A DNA stretch of 64,000 bases from Methylotuvimicrobium sp. KM2 (lineage in GTDB: Bacteria; Pseudomonadota; Gammaproteobacteria; Methylococcales; Methylomonadaceae), in the NCBI RefSeq assembly GCF_038051925.1, contig NZ_CP150634.1, positions 1,240,001-1,304,000 on the forward strand, written 5' to 3'. Below the pieces are notes generated by a model. The model did no database searches and was not told where the DNA came from. It worked only from the letters and a program-made list of their open reading frames with translations. Below, one piece after another: positions 9,946-19,926 of this stretch (the first letter of the stretch is position 1; each line of letters opens with the position of its first letter). A program made the translations under genes and the position numbers.

Positions 9946-11555
9946 ACCGAAGCCCCGTTCTTGAAGTTAAAAATTTAACAGTCAAATTCGGCTCCGATAA
10001 TCCGGTGGTCGATGCCATCGGCTTCGAGGTACATGCCGGTGAAACGTTTGCAATTGTTGGCGAATCGGGTTCCGGTAAGTCGATTACCGCGTTATCGGTA
10101 TTGCGGTTATTGCCGGTCAATGCAAGCGTCGTGGCGGATGAAATCAACCTGAATGGCGTCGATCTATTGCGCAAGGCCGAATATGAGTTGTGCAAAATTC
10201 GCGGTCGGCGTGTTGCATTGATCTTTCAGGATCCGATGTCATCGCTTAATCCGGTGATGACGGTCGGTGAACAAATTGCTGAAGTGCTTAAATTACATTT
10301 CTCGATGACGAAACAAACGATTCGGCAACGCGTCATCGAATTATTGACGCGGGTTGAAATTCCGGAACCTGAAAAGCGGGCCGGCGAATATCCACATCAA
10401 TTATCGGGGGGGCAGCGGCAAAGGGTCATGATCGCGATTGCGTTGGCCGGCGAACCCGATTTATTGATCGCCGACGAACCGACGACCGCTCTGGATGTGA
10501 CGATTCAGGCGCAAATCTTGGCGCTCCTTAAGGCGATTCAAAATAAGACCGGCATGGCGTTATGGTTGATCAGTCATGATTTGGCATTGGTTTCGACGAT
10601 GGCCGATCGCATTGCCGTGATGCAAAATGGCAAAATCGTCGAGACTGGACGGAGCGCTTCGATATTTCAAAATCCCACGCATCCTTATACGCGAAAATTG
10701 CTCGATGCCTTGCCGTCGATGGATAGTTGTCTCGGTCATCAAAGAGAGCAAAACTCCCCGCTACTGAAGATCGATGATTTCAAGGTCTATTATCCCATTA
10801 GAAAAGGGATCTTTAAGCGAGTTGTCGGCCATGTTCGGGCCGTCGATGGGGTTGGCTTCGAAATTGAACATGGCAAGACCTTGGCCTTGGTCGGCGAGTC
10901 GGGTTGCGGCAAGACGACGCTCGGCAAGGCGCTATTGAATTTGATTCCGGCTTATTCGGGAAGGGTAGTCATGGACGGCATTGAATTGCATAAACTGACC
11001 GGTGAAGCTTTGCGTCGCAAGCGTGCCGATATTCAAATCGTGTTTCAAGATCCGTTTTCGTCGATGAATCCTAGAATGTTGGTTAGCGAGATTATCGATG
11101 AAGGAATTAGAGCCTTGTATCCCGAGGTTGGTGCAGTCGATAGATATGCGAGAGTTGTCGAGTTGCTCGAACGGGTTGATTTGCCGCCTGATAGTGCGCA
11201 TCGCTATCCGCATGAATTTTCAGGCGGTCAACGGCAGCGAATTTGTATTGCCAGAGCCTTGGCGGTGCAACCGAAAATGATTGTTTGCGACGAACCGACT
11301 AGCGCGCTGGATGTTTCGGTTCAGGCGCAAATAATCGAGTTGCTGAAGGATTTGCAGAAAGAACAAGGCGTGAGTTATTTATTTATTACGCATGATCTTG
11401 GTGTCGTTGCGGAAATTGCCGACGAAGTGGCGGTGATGTATCGCGGCAAGATCGTCGAGCACGGTGAAGTCGAACAGGTACTGCTGAATCCGAAAAATAC
11501 CTATACCCGCGAATTATTGGCGGCGGTTCCGCGTTTGCAAAACAAAGACGTGTAA
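9942..11555 (+). CDS. Fused dual ABC ATPase of the peptide importer (YejF/GsiA-like)
   Basis: One polypeptide (537 residues) with two nucleotide-binding domains, as in YejF and GsiA. Domain 1 has Walker A GESGSGKS, signature LSGGQRQR and Walker [13 protein letters not shown]; domain 2 has [16 protein letters not shown] and [12 protein letters not shown]. Each ends in the oligopeptide C-terminal region ([30 protein letters not shown]). The start [12 protein letters not shown] at 9942 overlaps the previous stop; a longer reading from 9837 would run inside the permease gene. Both domains look catalytically complete. Confidence 0.95.
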   Translation: MNRSPVLEVKNLTVKFGSDNPVVDAIGFEVHAGETFAIVGESGSGKSITALSVLRLLPVNASVVADEINLNGVDLLRKAEYELCKIRGRRVALIFQDPMSSLNPVMTVGEQIAEVLKLHFSMTKQTIRQRVIELLTRVEIPEPEKRAGEYPHQLSGGQRQRVMIAIALAGEPDLLIADEPTTALDVTIQAQILALLKAIQNKTGMALWLISHDLALVSTMADRIAVMQNGKIVETGRSASIFQNPTHPYTRKLLDALPSMDSCLGHQREQNSPLLKIDDFKVYYPIRKGIFKRVVGHVRAVDGVGFEIEHGKTLALVGESGCGKTTLGKALLNLIPAYSGRVVMDGIELHKLTGEALRRKRADIQIVFQDPFSSMNPRMLVSEIIDEGIRALYPEVGAVDRYARVVELLERVDLPPDSAHRYPHEFSGGQRQRICIARALAVQPKMIVCDEPTSALDVSVQAQIIELLKDLQKEQGVSYLFITHDLGVVAEIADEVAVMYRGKIVEHGEVEQVLLNPKNTYTRELLAAVPRLQNKDV

Positions 11556-11558
11556 AAA

Positions 11559-11592
11559 AGCAAGGGCAATACCGTTGCTCTTGCCTTTATTC
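11559..11592 (+). terminator. Terminator of the peptide ABC operon
   Basis: Arms GCAAGGGCAA and TTGCTCTTGC (one G-T pair) around a 5-base loop, followed by a T-rich tail, directly after the ATPase stop. Confidence 0.8.
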
Positions 11593-11610
11593 TCTAAATT
11601 GGACCAAATC

Positions 11611-11880
11611 CTAAGGATTTGGTCGTAAATAACTTTCCTATTTTACGGAGGGTTCAGTTGCTCGATTGGCAGGTGTCGGCGGCAGGGAAAGCCGCCGTCA
11701 AGCCTACAAGGACGTATTCACCCAGCACCTAAATCCAGCACCTAAATTCCATAGCCCATTGGCTATGGTTAACTACCGTGGATAATTTAGGTGCTGGGTT
11801 CACGGCGTCCTGCCAAGCGAGTTACCGAACCCTCAACAAAGCTCATAGTTCCAGGACGGTATTTATCACGAGATCCTAAG
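11611..11880. repeat. MITE-B copy at the mltD stop codon, with nested MITE-C
   Basis: Bounded on both sides by CTAAG (11611-11615 and 11876-11880), a possible 5-bp target duplication. The left end reads GGATTTGGTCGTAAATAAC; the right end is the complement of GGATCTCGTGATAAAT. The core has the long inverted repeat (CGATTGGCAGGTGTCGGCGG...GCCAAGCGAG). The right CTAAG supplies the TAG stop of mltD. The bases just left of it form a palindrome (GACCAAATCCTAAGGATTTG...), as if two B ends abut. Confidence 0.8.
11721..11798. repeat. MITE-C copy nested in MITE-B
   Basis: Palindromic ends CCCAGCACCTAAAT and ATTTAGGTGCTGGG, flanked by TTCA on both sides (11717-11720, 11799-11802), a 4-bp target duplication. 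The interior has the short stem CATAGCCCATTGGCTATG. The left arm is partly duplicated (CAGCACCTAAATCCAGCACC). Confidence 0.8.
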
Positions 11881-13492
11881 TCGATTTGTCGGCTAATACT
11901 TTCAGTTGCTGACCCGGCTTCAAAATTTTGTCGACGCTGGTCGAATTCCATTTCAACAAATCGCGAACCGGAACTTTGAATTTTCGCGAAATTTGCATCA
12001 AAGAATCACCCGGCTGTACGGTATAGTTAATCGGTTGCGAAGAGGAGTTAGCTTTAGCGACGATTTGTGAGCCTTTATGGATCGTCAATTTTTGTCCGGC
12101 TCTTAAGTTCGAATTTGCATTTAACTTATTCCACTGATAAATCTCATGAGTGCTAACTGAAAATTGCCGTGATATTTTCCAGAAAGTATCGCCGGGTTTG
12201 ACCGTGTAAATGATTGGTTTTGCAGTGGCTGGTGCTGACTTGGCGGCAACGGTCGATTTTCCGTTGGCTGGTATGATCAGCGATTTTCCCGATTGAATGT
12301 GGTCGGTTTTGCCAAGGCGGTTAGCTGTGCGAATAGCGCCGATTGAAGTCTTGTATTTTCTGGCGATTAAGCCTAATGATTCACCCCGGCGGATTTTATG
12401 TTTAATTGTTCGATTCGCGGCGGCTTTGACGCGAGTGTTATCAGGCACTACCTTTGCGGATGCTTGGGTATAGCGTTGCGCAAGCGGTAGCTTGGCTAGG
12501 TTTTCTTTGAAAATCGATACTTGATCGACCGGTATCAATAAACGGTGTGGGCCGTTTGGTGCGGTAGCGTTGCGTTTGAAGGCCGGGTTCAAGCGCTTGA
12601 TTTCGTCTACGCTGGTTTGGGCGAGTTCGGCGGCTTTTTTTAAGTCGAGTTGCGTGTCCAAGTCGACGACTTCGAAATAAGGCTGATCGGGGATCTCGTA
12701 TAACGGGATGTTGTATTGATCCGGGTTAGCGAAAATTTTCGCAACAGCCAACAATCGCGGCACATAGTTAAACGTTTCGTTGGGCATTTTCAATGACCAG
12801 TAATCGGTAGGTAAATCCTGGGCTAGATTTCTGTCTATCGACTTTTGCACATTGCCTCGACCCCAGTTATAGGAGGCCAGCGCGAGCAGCCAATCGCCCT
12901 CGAAATTATCGCCGAGATCTTTTAAGAATTTGGTTGCCGCCTGTGTGGAAGCATAAACATCACGTCGTCCGTCATACCAGTTATTTTGTTTTAGACCATA
13001 CAATCGACCGGTTTCCGGAATGAATTGCCACAGCCCGGAAGCATGAGCCGGAGAATACGCGTCGGGCCGGAATGCGCTTTCGACGACTGGTAACAGGGCC
13101 AATTCACCGGGAATATTTTTTGATTCGATCTCTTCTAAAATCAAATGCAGATAAGGTTCGGCGCGTTTTTGCACACGTACTAAGTATTCCGGGTTTTTAA
13201 GAAACCAATTGATTTCCTTGTCAATCCTTTCATTTTCAACTTCCGGCAATGCGTAAAGCGAGACCAAACGTTCCCAAATGGTATGGTTGCCTGATTTAAA
13301 TAAGGAGCCTTTTTTAGACTTGGCGAACTTAAGCTTATTTAGACGTGGTTTGTAATCATCTTTTTTGACGAGCGGTGGTTTTTGGCTAATGCTAAGTGAA
13401 CTTTTGGTCGGTTGTTGAGTACAACCAGCTGAGAGAGTCAAAATCAAAAACGAAAAAAGCGTCAATGACCTGTTAGAATTAGTCTTAGGCAT
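11876..13492 (-). CDS. mltD: Membrane-bound lytic murein transglycosylase D with three LysM domains
   Basis: Cleaves peptidoglycan glycan strands with anhydromuramic acid formation; outer-membrane lipoprotein. A signal with lipobox LSAGC starts the 538-residue protein. The SLT domain has the catalytic Glu in VVESAFRPDAYSPAHASGLW and the motifs LWQFIPETGR and LALASYNWGRGNV. Three LysM domains follow (IRRGESLGLIARKYKTS; VKPGDTFWKISRQFSV; VQPGDSLMQISRKFKV). The TAG stop falls in the terminal CTNAG of a MITE-B element, so the present C-terminus (LADKST) may have been set by that insertion. It is divergent from the YafS-like gene, as in the E. coli mltD-rnhA-dnaQ neighbourhood. Confidence 0.95.
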   Translation of the reverse strand: MPKTNSNRSLTLFSFLILTLSAGCTQQPTKSSLSISQKPPLVKKDDYKPRLNKLKFAKSKKGSLFKSGNHTIWERLVSLYALPEVENERIDKEINWFLKNPEYLVRVQKRAEPYLHLILEEIESKNIPGELALLPVVESAFRPDAYSPAHASGLWQFIPETGRLYGLKQNNWYDGRRDVYASTQAATKFLKDLGDNFEGDWLLALASYNWGRGNVQKSIDRNLAQDLPTDYWSLKMPNETFNYVPRLLAVAKIFANPDQYNIPLYEIPDQPYFEVVDLDTQLDLKKAAELAQTSVDEIKRLNPAFKRNATAPNGPHRLLIPVDQVSIFKENLAKLPLAQRYTQASAKVVPDNTRVKAAANRTIKHKIRRGESLGLIARKYKTSIGAIRTANRLGKTDHIQSGKSLIIPANGKSTVAAKSAPATAKPIIYTVKPGDTFWKISRQFSVSTHEIYQWNKLNANSNLRAGQKLTIHKGSQIVAKANSSSQPINYTVQPGDSLMQISRKFKVPVRDLLKWNSTSVDKILKPGQQLKVLADKST

Positions 13493-13581
13493 ATCTATAT
13501 CTTAAATTCATTGCACGAAATGAGTAGTATAGCCCGTTTTTATTATAATTCACTGTAATTTAATTTTTTTGAGCCGATTTT

Positions 13582-14298
13582 ATGAAGCGCGATTTTTTAT
13601 TCTCCTGGTATGAAACGCCGAGAGGAAAAATGCTGCAAGAGGTTGAAGCCGAATATATTCGGCGTTCGATTACGGTCAGTTGTAAACAAAAAGTGCTGCA
13701 AATAGGCGGTTTGGGTTGGGAGGATCAATTTATTGACTGTACGCTTTATAACGGGTTTACAATTTTAGACGCCAATAATCGAGGATGCGATGGAGCGCTT
13801 AAAATTAAGGCTAAAGCTTATTGCTTACCTATACTTAGCGATAGCGTCGATTTGATTTTATTGCCTCACTTGCTGGAATTCGATGCGAACCGTTTTCAAA
13901 CGATGCGTGAAATAGAACGGGTGCTAAAAGCGGAAGGTCATGTGTTGATTATTAATTTTAATCCGTGGAGTTTTTGGGTTCGCTATCAATATCTTTGGGA
14001 AAAGAAAATGGCGGATTCATGGACCGGACATTTTATCAGTAAGAGAAGAGTGCTGGATTGGTTAAAGCTGCTTAATTTCGAAGCAAAAGCGGTTGCCGAT
14101 TTAAGTATCGATTCCGTTCGTTCCAATCCTGCGAATGCTAAGTCTGAAAGATCCTCGTTGCGCGCCACTGCCTATGCAATTAGGGCCATCAAGCGTCGAT
14201 ATACACTTATTCCTTTGGATTCCAAAACCGTAAAGCAGCCTCGTATGGCTGTTTTAAACGGTTTTGAATCGTCACAGCGTTTAACGAAAGATGACTGA
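13582..14298 (+). CDS. SAM-dependent methyltransferase, YafS-like
   Basis: Class I methyltransferase-like protein of 238 residues, substrate unknown. A SAM-site-like segment is [13 protein letters not shown], a post-II acidic motif is TILDANNRG, and the type-11 core runs [20 protein letters not shown] to [22 protein letters not shown]. coli yafS sits in the same position, beside rnhA, which supports the family call. The gene overlaps rnhA by 8 bases. The glycine motif is weaker than in active enzymes, so activity is not certain. Confidence 0.85.
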   Translation: MKRDFLFSWYETPRGKMLQEVEAEYIRRSITVSCKQKVLQIGGLGWEDQFIDCTLYNGFTILDANNRGCDGALKIKAKAYCLPILSDSVDLILLPHLLEFDANRFQTMREIERVLKAEGHVLIINFNPWSFWVRYQYLWEKKMADSWTGHFISKRRVLDWLKLLNFEAKAVADLSIDSVRSNPANAKSERSSLRATAYAIRAIKRRYTLIPLDSKTVKQPRMAVLNGFESSQRLTKDD

Positions 14299-14734
14299 GT
14301 CCGTTATTATTTATACCGATGGTGCCTGTCGCGGTAATCCCGGTCCTGGCGGTTGGGGGGTCTTTTTAAGTTATAAAGGATCGACCAAGGAATTATTCGG
14401 CGGCGAAGCACAAACGACGAATAACCGAATGGAGTTAATGGCTGCGATTCAAGCGTTTGAAGCACTAAATCGTCCGTGTTCCGTCAAGATATTTACCGAT
14501 TCGAAATATGTACTGCAAGGCATCACCGAATGGATGCCGAATTGGAAAATACGGGGTTGGTTGACCGCTGCTAAAAAACCGGTAAAAAATGACGATTTAT
14601 GGCGGCGTCTCGATGCATCGATGGGTAAGCATCGGGTCGAGTGGGTCTGGGTTAAGGGGCACTCCGGCGATCAAGGCAATGAAACGGCAGACCGACTGGC
14701 TAATCAAGGCATCGATTCTTTAAAGAGAACATGA
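14291..14734 (+). CDS. rnhA: Ribonuclease HI
   Basis: Endonuclease that degrades the RNA strand of RNA-DNA hybrids. The 147 residues have the four catalytic acids: Asp in [13 protein letters not shown], Glu in [10 protein letters not shown], Asp in FTDSKYV and Asp in [12 protein letters not shown]. It overlaps the methyltransferase gene upstream and shares ATGA with the next gene. In many relatives dnaQ is its direct neighbour; here two genes come between. Confidence 0.97.
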   Translation: MTESVIIYTDGACRGNPGPGGWGVFLSYKGSTKELFGGEAQTTNNRMELMAAIQAFEALNRPCSVKIFTDSKYVLQGITEWMPNWKIRGWLTAAKKPVKNDDLWRRLDASMGKHRVEWVWVKGHSGDQGNETADRLANQGIDSLKRT

Positions 14735-17700
14735 GTTTGTTTCAGCGCGCCGACTTTTCTCAGACTGTTCCCGGTCGAAGTTTTTTTAATGGAAGCACGG
14801 TCGTGCTCAATGTAGTTGCCTCGCTCAGTTATTTAGCTGGCGGTTGTCTCGGCACATTATTGGCAATTCCGCCGAGCGGCGTGAGCCCGGTTTGGCCCGC
14901 TGCAGGTATCGCGCTAGCATGGATATTGGTTTATCGGGTTCGGGTGCTGGCGGGTGTTTTTTTCGGCGCTTTGTTTGTACAGGTGTATGCCTTTCTCGAT
15001 CATTCTTCAGTCGAAATGATTGTCGGCTCCATGGTGATCGGGAGTGCCGTCAGTGTGGCTTGTTGTGTTCAAGCACTGGTCGGAGCTACGTTAATCGAAC
15101 GCTGGGTCGGTATCGGCGATTCATTAACGGAAGATCGACGCATCTTGCGCTTCATGTTACTAGGCGGACCGTTGGCCTGCTTGGGGGCGCCGGCTGTTGG
15201 AGTTACAGCGCTTTGGATTCGCGGCGTGATTACCGGCGATGATATTTTGTTGAGCTGGGGGACTTGGTGGATTGGCGATACGATAGGCGTGTTGATTTTT
15301 ACGCCATTTGTTCTGACATTTATCGGCGAGCCAAGATCTTCATGGAGGGGGCGTCGCAACTATGTGGCTTATCCGTTGGTTTTACTGGTTCTGTTGGTCA
15401 TTGGCGTTTTTCAATATGCCAATCGGCAGGAGTCTCTAAGAATCGAGTCGGTCTTCGAGCGACAGGCGATGTTGTTCCATAATGCTTTCAGCGTCTTGGT
15501 TCAAGACCACATCGGTACCAATGAGATCCTAAAAGGTTTATTCGATAGCGCCGACCCCATTTCCAAAGAAGGTTTTAAAATCTTTACCGCTCCGCTTTTA
15601 GATAAGCACCACGGTCTAGTGGCGTTGGAGTGGATGGCTCATGTGCCGGCATCAGAGCGGGATCGATTCGAAAATTCTCAAAATGAAGGCTTTGCAATAC
15701 GAGAGCCTGACGAATTCGGGCGGATGGTTTCGGCCGGTCCCCGCACGACCTATTTGCCGATTACTTTTCTTGAGCCGTTAGAAGGCAACGAGAAGGCTTT
15801 AGGTTACGATGTTTTTGTTAACCCCATAGCATCAAACGCGGTCGAGAACGCAAGGGATCGCGGGGTTTCCTCGGTTACCGGCAAGCTCAAATTGGTGCAG
15901 GACGGTCATGCCGACAAAAGCGGGATCGTTATTTATTCCCCGGTTTATGAGCGCTTTCAACCGGTGGATACCATGAAGTCTAGGCGGCTACATTTTAAAG
16001 GTGTTGTTGCGACGGTGTTTCGCATCGACGATCTAGTGACGATAGTGTTGAGTAACCTCCCGGATATGCAGTTGTTGATTCGAATCTCCGATCATGACTC
16101 GGTGTTATTTAGCAATTTTCCGGAAAGGCCGACTCATAAAGTCATCGATTTGCCTTTAAGGATTGCGGAGAGAATTGAAGTCGGAGATCGGGTTTGGAAT
16201 ATATTTTACGAGCCTTCCGGGCAATTTTTTCATAGCCATTTATCATGGAGCGTCTGGTGGTTATTGTTCGGAGGTTTTTTGTTTACAGGGTTGACCGGCA
16301 TTGGTTTATTGATGTTGACCGGACGGACCTTAAGAATGGAGGAAGAAGTAAAAAACCGAACGTTGGAACTGAAGCGGAGCAATGCTAGCCTCGCGGAAAG
16401 CGAAAGCCAGTTACGGTTGGCCGCTACTACATTTGAAACCCATGAAGGAATTTTAATTACGGATAATGCCGGCAATATCTTACGCGTCAATCATGCTTTT
16501 TCTGAAATTACCGGTTTTAGCGCCGATGAGGTAATGGGGCGGACTCCACGCATATTACAATCCGATCGTCATCATGATGATTTTTATGACGAGCTTTGGC
16601 GGCATTTGCTGACGGTAGGCAAATTCGAAGGCGAAATTTGGAATCGGCGCAAGAATGGAGAAAATATTCCGACATGGCAAACGATCACGGCCGTTAAGAA
16701 TGAAAAAGGCGATCCGACGCATTTTGTCGCTATTTTTTATGATATTACCGAGAAAAAGAAAGCGGAAAACGAGATTCACGATCTTGCTTTTTATGACCCG
16801 CTGACAGCTCTGGCTAATCGCCGTTTACTGGTGAATCAGCTTTCCAACGAATTGGCTGTGAGTAAACGCCAAGGGACTTTCGGGTCTATTATTTTTCTCG
16901 ATTTGGATCGATTCAAAGTGTTGAACGACTCGTTAGGGCATCATGTCGGGGATGAATTGTTGATTCAAGTTGCGAACCGTTTGAAGGATTCGCTTAGGGA
17001 AGAAGACATACCGTCAAGACTGGGCGGAGACGAATTCGTTATATTGATTCATGCCAATAAAAGCAGTCTTGAAGCAGCTAGCGATGAGGCCTTACATGTT
17101 GCCGAAAAAGTAAGGTGTGTACTAAATCGGCCATATTTTTTTGGAGATTTCGAGCATCATTGTTCGCAGAGTATTGGTATCGCTTTGTTTCCGGATAGCG
17201 GTCAAACGGCCAATCAGATTTTGCAACAGGCCGACAAGGCTATGTATCAATCCAAGGCTAAAGGGCGCAATACGATAAGCTTTTTTCATCAGAGCATTCA
17301 AGAGGCTGCCGATGCCCGAATGTTTTTAGAAAAAGAGTTGCGTTCGGCAATCGAAAATCAGGATTTTATTTTGTATTACCAGCCGCAAACCGATCGTTTA
17401 GGGCGGCTTTCCGGTTCGGAAGCCTTGATTCGCTGGGAGCATGGGCAAAAAGGTTTAATCGCTCCCGACCAATTTATACCGGTTGCCGAAGAAGCGGGTT
17501 TGATTGTGCCTTTGGGTATCTGGGTTTTTCGCGAGTCTTGCGCGCAAATGCGGAAGTGGCTCGATAACGGCTTGGACATACAGCATATCTCGATCAATGT
17601 CAGCTCTAAGCAATTTCGTCAGCAAGACTTTGTCGATCAAATTGCTGGCGCGATAAGGCAGTATGAGGTCCCGGCCTCGCGTTTCGTTATCGAATTAACC

Positions 17701-18084
17701 GAGGGTATCGTGATCGATAATATCGATGACACGGTCGAAAAAATGCGAGCCTTGAAACAATTGGGTGTAAAAATCTCGATAGACGATTTTGGGACGGGAT
17801 ATTCGTCATTGACCTATCTCAAGCAGTTGCCGCTGGACGAATTAAAAATCGACAAGAGTTTTGTCAGAGATATTACTACCGATTTCAACGATGCCATTAT
17901 TATCGAGACCATCATCAATATGGCTCATAATCTCGGAATCGATGTCATTGCCGAGGGAGTCGAAACCGAGGAGCAAAGAGACTTTCTGTACAACAAGGGA
18001 TGTCGAGTGTTTCAAGGATATTATTTTTCTCGGCCAATGACGAGTGCGGATTTTGAGGTTTGGGTAAGGAAAGGGGAAAGATGA
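14731..18084 (+). CDS. MASE1-CHASE-PAS-GGDEF-EAL cyclic-di-GMP signalling protein
   Basis: Large membrane sensor (1117 residues) that probably makes and/or degrades cyclic di-GMP. An N-terminal multi-helix MASE1 domain (about 20-230) with [15 protein letters not shown] is followed by a periplasmic CHASE domain (about 260-480; [20 protein letters not shown]), a helix near 510-530, a PAS domain ([21 protein letters not shown]), a GGDEF domain with intact [10 protein letters not shown] and an EAL domain with SEALIRW and [10 protein letters not shown]. Both catalytic signatures look complete, so it may be bifunctional. It starts in the rnhA stop (ATGA) and ends in the first unit of a heptamer repeat. 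Confidence 0.93.
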   Translation: MSLFQRADFSQTVPGRSFFNGSTVVLNVVASLSYLAGGCLGTLLAIPPSGVSPVWPAAGIALAWILVYRVRVLAGVFFGALFVQVYAFLDHSSVEMIVGSMVIGSAVSVACCVQALVGATLIERWVGIGDSLTEDRRILRFMLLGGPLACLGAPAVGVTALWIRGVITGDDILLSWGTWWIGDTIGVLIFTPFVLTFIGEPRSSWRGRRNYVAYPLVLLVLLVIGVFQYANRQESLRIESVFERQAMLFHNAFSVLVQDHIGTNEILKGLFDSADPISKEGFKIFTAPLLDKHHGLVALEWMAHVPASERDRFENSQNEGFAIREPDEFGRMVSAGPRTTYLPITFLEPLEGNEKALGYDVFVNPIASNAVENARDRGVSSVTGKLKLVQDGHADKSGIVIYSPVYERFQPVDTMKSRRLHFKGVVATVFRIDDLVTIVLSNLPDMQLLIRISDHDSVLFSNFPERPTHKVIDLPLRIAERIEVGDRVWNIFYEPSGQFFHSHLSWSVWWLLFGGFLFTGLTGIGLLMLTGRTLRMEEEVKNRTLELKRSNASLAESESQLRLAATTFETHEGILITDNAGNILRVNHAFSEITGFSADEVMGRTPRILQSDRHHDDFYDELWRHLLTVGKFEGEIWNRRKNGENIPTWQTITAVKNEKGDPTHFVAIFYDITEKKKAENEIHDLAFYDPLTALANRRLLVNQLSNELAVSKRQGTFGSIIFLDLDRFKVLNDSLGHHVGDELLIQVANRLKDSLREEDIPSRLGGDEFVILIHANKSSLEAASDEALHVAEKVRCVLNRPYFFGDFEHHCSQSIGIALFPDSGQTANQILQQADKAMYQSKAKGRNTISFFHQSIQEAADARMFLEKELRSAIENQDFILYYQPQTDRLGRLSGSEALIRWEHGQKGLIAPDQFIPVAEEAGLIVPLGIWVFRESCAQMRKWLDNGLDIQHISINVSSKQFRQQDFVDQIAGAIRQYEVPASRFVIELTEGIVIDNIDDTVEKMRALKQLGVKISIDDFGTGYSSLTYLKQLPLDELKIDKSFVRDITTDFNDAIIIETIINMAHNLGIDVIAEGVETEEQRDFLYNKGCRVFQGYYFSRPMTSADFEVWVRKGER

Positions 18085-18213
18085 AAGATGAAAGATGAAA
18101 GGTGAAAGGTGAAAGGTGAAAGGTGAAAGGTGAAAGGTGAAAGGTGAAAGGTGAAAGATGAAAGATGAAAGATGAATGGTGAAAGATGAATGGTGAAAGA
18201 TGAATGGTGAAGG
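18081..18213. repeat. Heptanucleotide tandem array (RTGAAAG)n
   Basis: About 19 head-to-tail heptamers, mostly GTGAAAG and ATGAAAG, with a few ATGAATG. The array begins at the stop codon of the GGDEF-EAL gene and ends at the start region of the esterase gene. Related arrays lie at 44641-44751 and 62776-62897. As each unit holds a purine-rich AAAGG-like stretch and an ATG or GTG, it could influence initiation of the esterase. Confidence 0.95.
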
Positions 18214-18230
18214 GGCGGGGAATCGAAAAA

Positions 18231-18914
18231 ATGACGGGTGAGATTGATTGGGTTGAAATTGCTCCTAGGGCGCCGCATCGGTATACGATTATTTGGATGC
18301 ATGGCTTGGGGGCCGATGGGCATGACTTTGAGAGCATTGTTCCGGAATTGGGATTGCCCGATGATTTGGGTATTCGCTTTTGTTTTCCTAATGCGCCTGT
18401 GCGCCCGGTTACGATCAATGGCGGGATGGCGATGCGTGCTTGGTATGACATTATGGATATGTCATTGGAACGGCAAGTCGACAAGGCCGGTATTGCCGAG
18501 TCGTCGGCGTCGATCTTGAAATTGATAGACAGGGAAATTGAAGGAGGCGTGCCTTCCGAAAATATCTTGCTGGCTGGGTTTTCGCAGGGCGGCGTGATTG
18601 CGCTCGATGTCGGTTTGAAATGTCCGCATCGATTGGCGGGTATCCTAGCGCTTTCTTGCTATTTACCGACATGGCCTGAAATCGTTCCGGCGCTTTCCGA
18701 GGTAAATCGATCGCTTCCGATAATGATGGCGCACGGTTCGTTTGATAATGTCGTTGCGCGTGAAGTGGGCAGAGCCGCTTTCGAGGCATTGATGTCAATG
18801 GGCTATTCAGTGGACTGGAAAGAATACCCGATGGCGCATTCGGTCTGCCTTGAAGAAGTTCAGGATATCGCGGACTTCATTCGGAAATGTTTTCATCTAG
18901 AGGGCTATGTGTAA
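18231..18914 (+). CDS. Carboxylesterase / acyl-protein thioesterase-like alpha/beta hydrolase
   Basis: Serine hydrolase of the phospholipase/carboxylesterase family, 227 residues from the ATG at 18231 ([12 protein letters not shown]). Oxyanion segment [14 protein letters not shown], nucleophile elbow AGFSQGG, catalytic Asp in HGSFDNVV and His in YPMAHSV are all in place. An earlier in-frame ATG at 18204 lies within the heptamer array and would add nine residues of repeat-derived sequence; I judge 18231 better, but the ribosome site (AGGGG) is distant. Its TAA overlaps the dnaQ start. Confidence 0.9.
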   Translation: MTGEIDWVEIAPRAPHRYTIIWMHGLGADGHDFESIVPELGLPDDLGIRFCFPNAPVRPVTINGGMAMRAWYDIMDMSLERQVDKAGIAESSASILKLIDREIEGGVPSENILLAGFSQGGVIALDVGLKCPHRLAGILALSCYLPTWPEIVPALSEVNRSLPIMMAHGSFDNVVAREVGRAAFEALMSMGYSVDWKEYPMAHSVCLEEVQDIADFIRKCFHLEGYV

Positions 18915-19633
18915 TGAGTAAGCCGACCATACGGCAAATCGTGCTGGATACCGAAACGACAGGGCTTAATCCGCAAGAAGGGCATCGTGTCATTGAGATA
19001 GGCTGTGTTGAATTATTGAACCGCCGCCTAAGCGGTCGCCATTTTCATGTCTACATCAATCCGGAACGGGAAATCGATGCCGGTGCGGTCGAGGTTCATG
19101 GAATTACTAATGAGTTTTTGGCCGATAAACCGGTATTTTCCTCGATAGTCGAAGACTTCATCAATTTTATTCGCGATGCCGAATTGGTCATTCACAACGC
19201 CCCATTCGATGTTGGGTTTTTAAATCATGAATTCGGCTTATTGAATAATGGGACCGGAGTTGTCGAGAGTTACAGTTCGGTATTCGATACCTTGACGTTT
19301 GCCAGAAAAAAACATCCCGGGCAGCGAAATAGTTTGGATGCCTTATGCAAGCGTTATGGCATCGATAACAGTCATCGAGATTTACATGGCGCGCTTTTGG
19401 ATGCGGAAATTCTGGCGGATGTCTACCTATTGATGACCGGTGGACAGGCTTCATTGTTGGATGAAGAAATATCGTCGGAAGAGGAGGGTGGGAGCGAGTC
19501 GGTTATTGTGCGTCTACCTTCCAATCGTCCCAGGCTAAAAGTGATCCAATGCGATGCCGAAGAGGTTGCCGAACATCAGCGTCGCTTGGCGGCCATTGAA
19601 AAAGCGGGCGGAGTTTGTCTTTGGAAGAATTGA
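18914..19633 (+). CDS. dnaQ: DNA polymerase III epsilon subunit (proofreading exonuclease)
   Basis: 3'-5' exonuclease of the replicative polymerase, 239 residues. Exo I VLDTETTG, Exo II HNAPFDVGFLNHEF and Exo III HRDLHGALLDAEIL give the DEDDh set of metal and catalytic residues; the C-terminal tail would bind the alpha subunit. I take the start at 18914 ([12 protein letters not shown]), where ATG overlaps the esterase stop as TAATG. It is in the rnhA neighbourhood as usual, though separated by two inserted genes. Confidence 0.96.
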   Translation: MSKPTIRQIVLDTETTGLNPQEGHRVIEIGCVELLNRRLSGRHFHVYINPEREIDAGAVEVHGITNEFLADKPVFSSIVEDFINFIRDAELVIHNAPFDVGFLNHEFGLLNNGTGVVESYSSVFDTLTFARKKHPGQRNSLDALCKRYGIDNSHRDLHGALLDAEILADVYLLMTGGQASLLDEEISSEEEGGSESVIVRLPSNRPRLKVIQCDAEEVAEHQRRLAAIEKAGGVCLWKN

Positions 19634-19717
19634 CCGGGCCTTTTTACTGTGAAAGTTCGCAGTTTTGCATTCCTTATCTAATTTTTTGATATAAAAAAAT
19701 CAATGTCGGTTCCGAAT

Positions 19718-19926
19718 GGGGTGCGGTCGCTCGACCGACAGGCGTCGGCGGCAGGGAGCCGCCGTCGAGCCTACAGGGACGTATTTACCCAACACCTGAA
19801 TTATCTTAGACAATTAGCCATATCGCCAAAGGGCTATGGACGTTAGGTGCCGGGTCTGTAAAGCGAGTTACCGGACCCGCTGCAAAACTCATGGCGCCAG
19901 GGAGTTATTTTTTACGAAATCCTAAC
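19718..19926. repeat. MITE-B copy at the deaD stop codon, with a diverged MITE-C
   Basis: The right end, read on the minus strand, is GTTAGGATTTCGTAAAAAATAAC; the TAG in it is the stop codon of deaD. The core inverted repeat (CGACCGACAGGCGTCGGCGG...) is present. A diverged C element lies at 19788-19854 (CCCAACACCTGAATT...GTTAGGTGCCGGG). The left end is not recognisable. It fills most of the 19634-19921 gap. Confidence 0.65.

Noticed and set aside
18081..18213. Possible CRISPR array
   Set aside because: Seven-base units are directly adjacent with no unique spacers and no cas genes are near; the same holds for 44641 and 62776.
17945..18484. Minus-strand open frames with [12 protein letters not shown] repeats, and similar ones at 62713-63051
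   Set aside because: They are translations of the heptanucleotide arrays and antisense to real genes.
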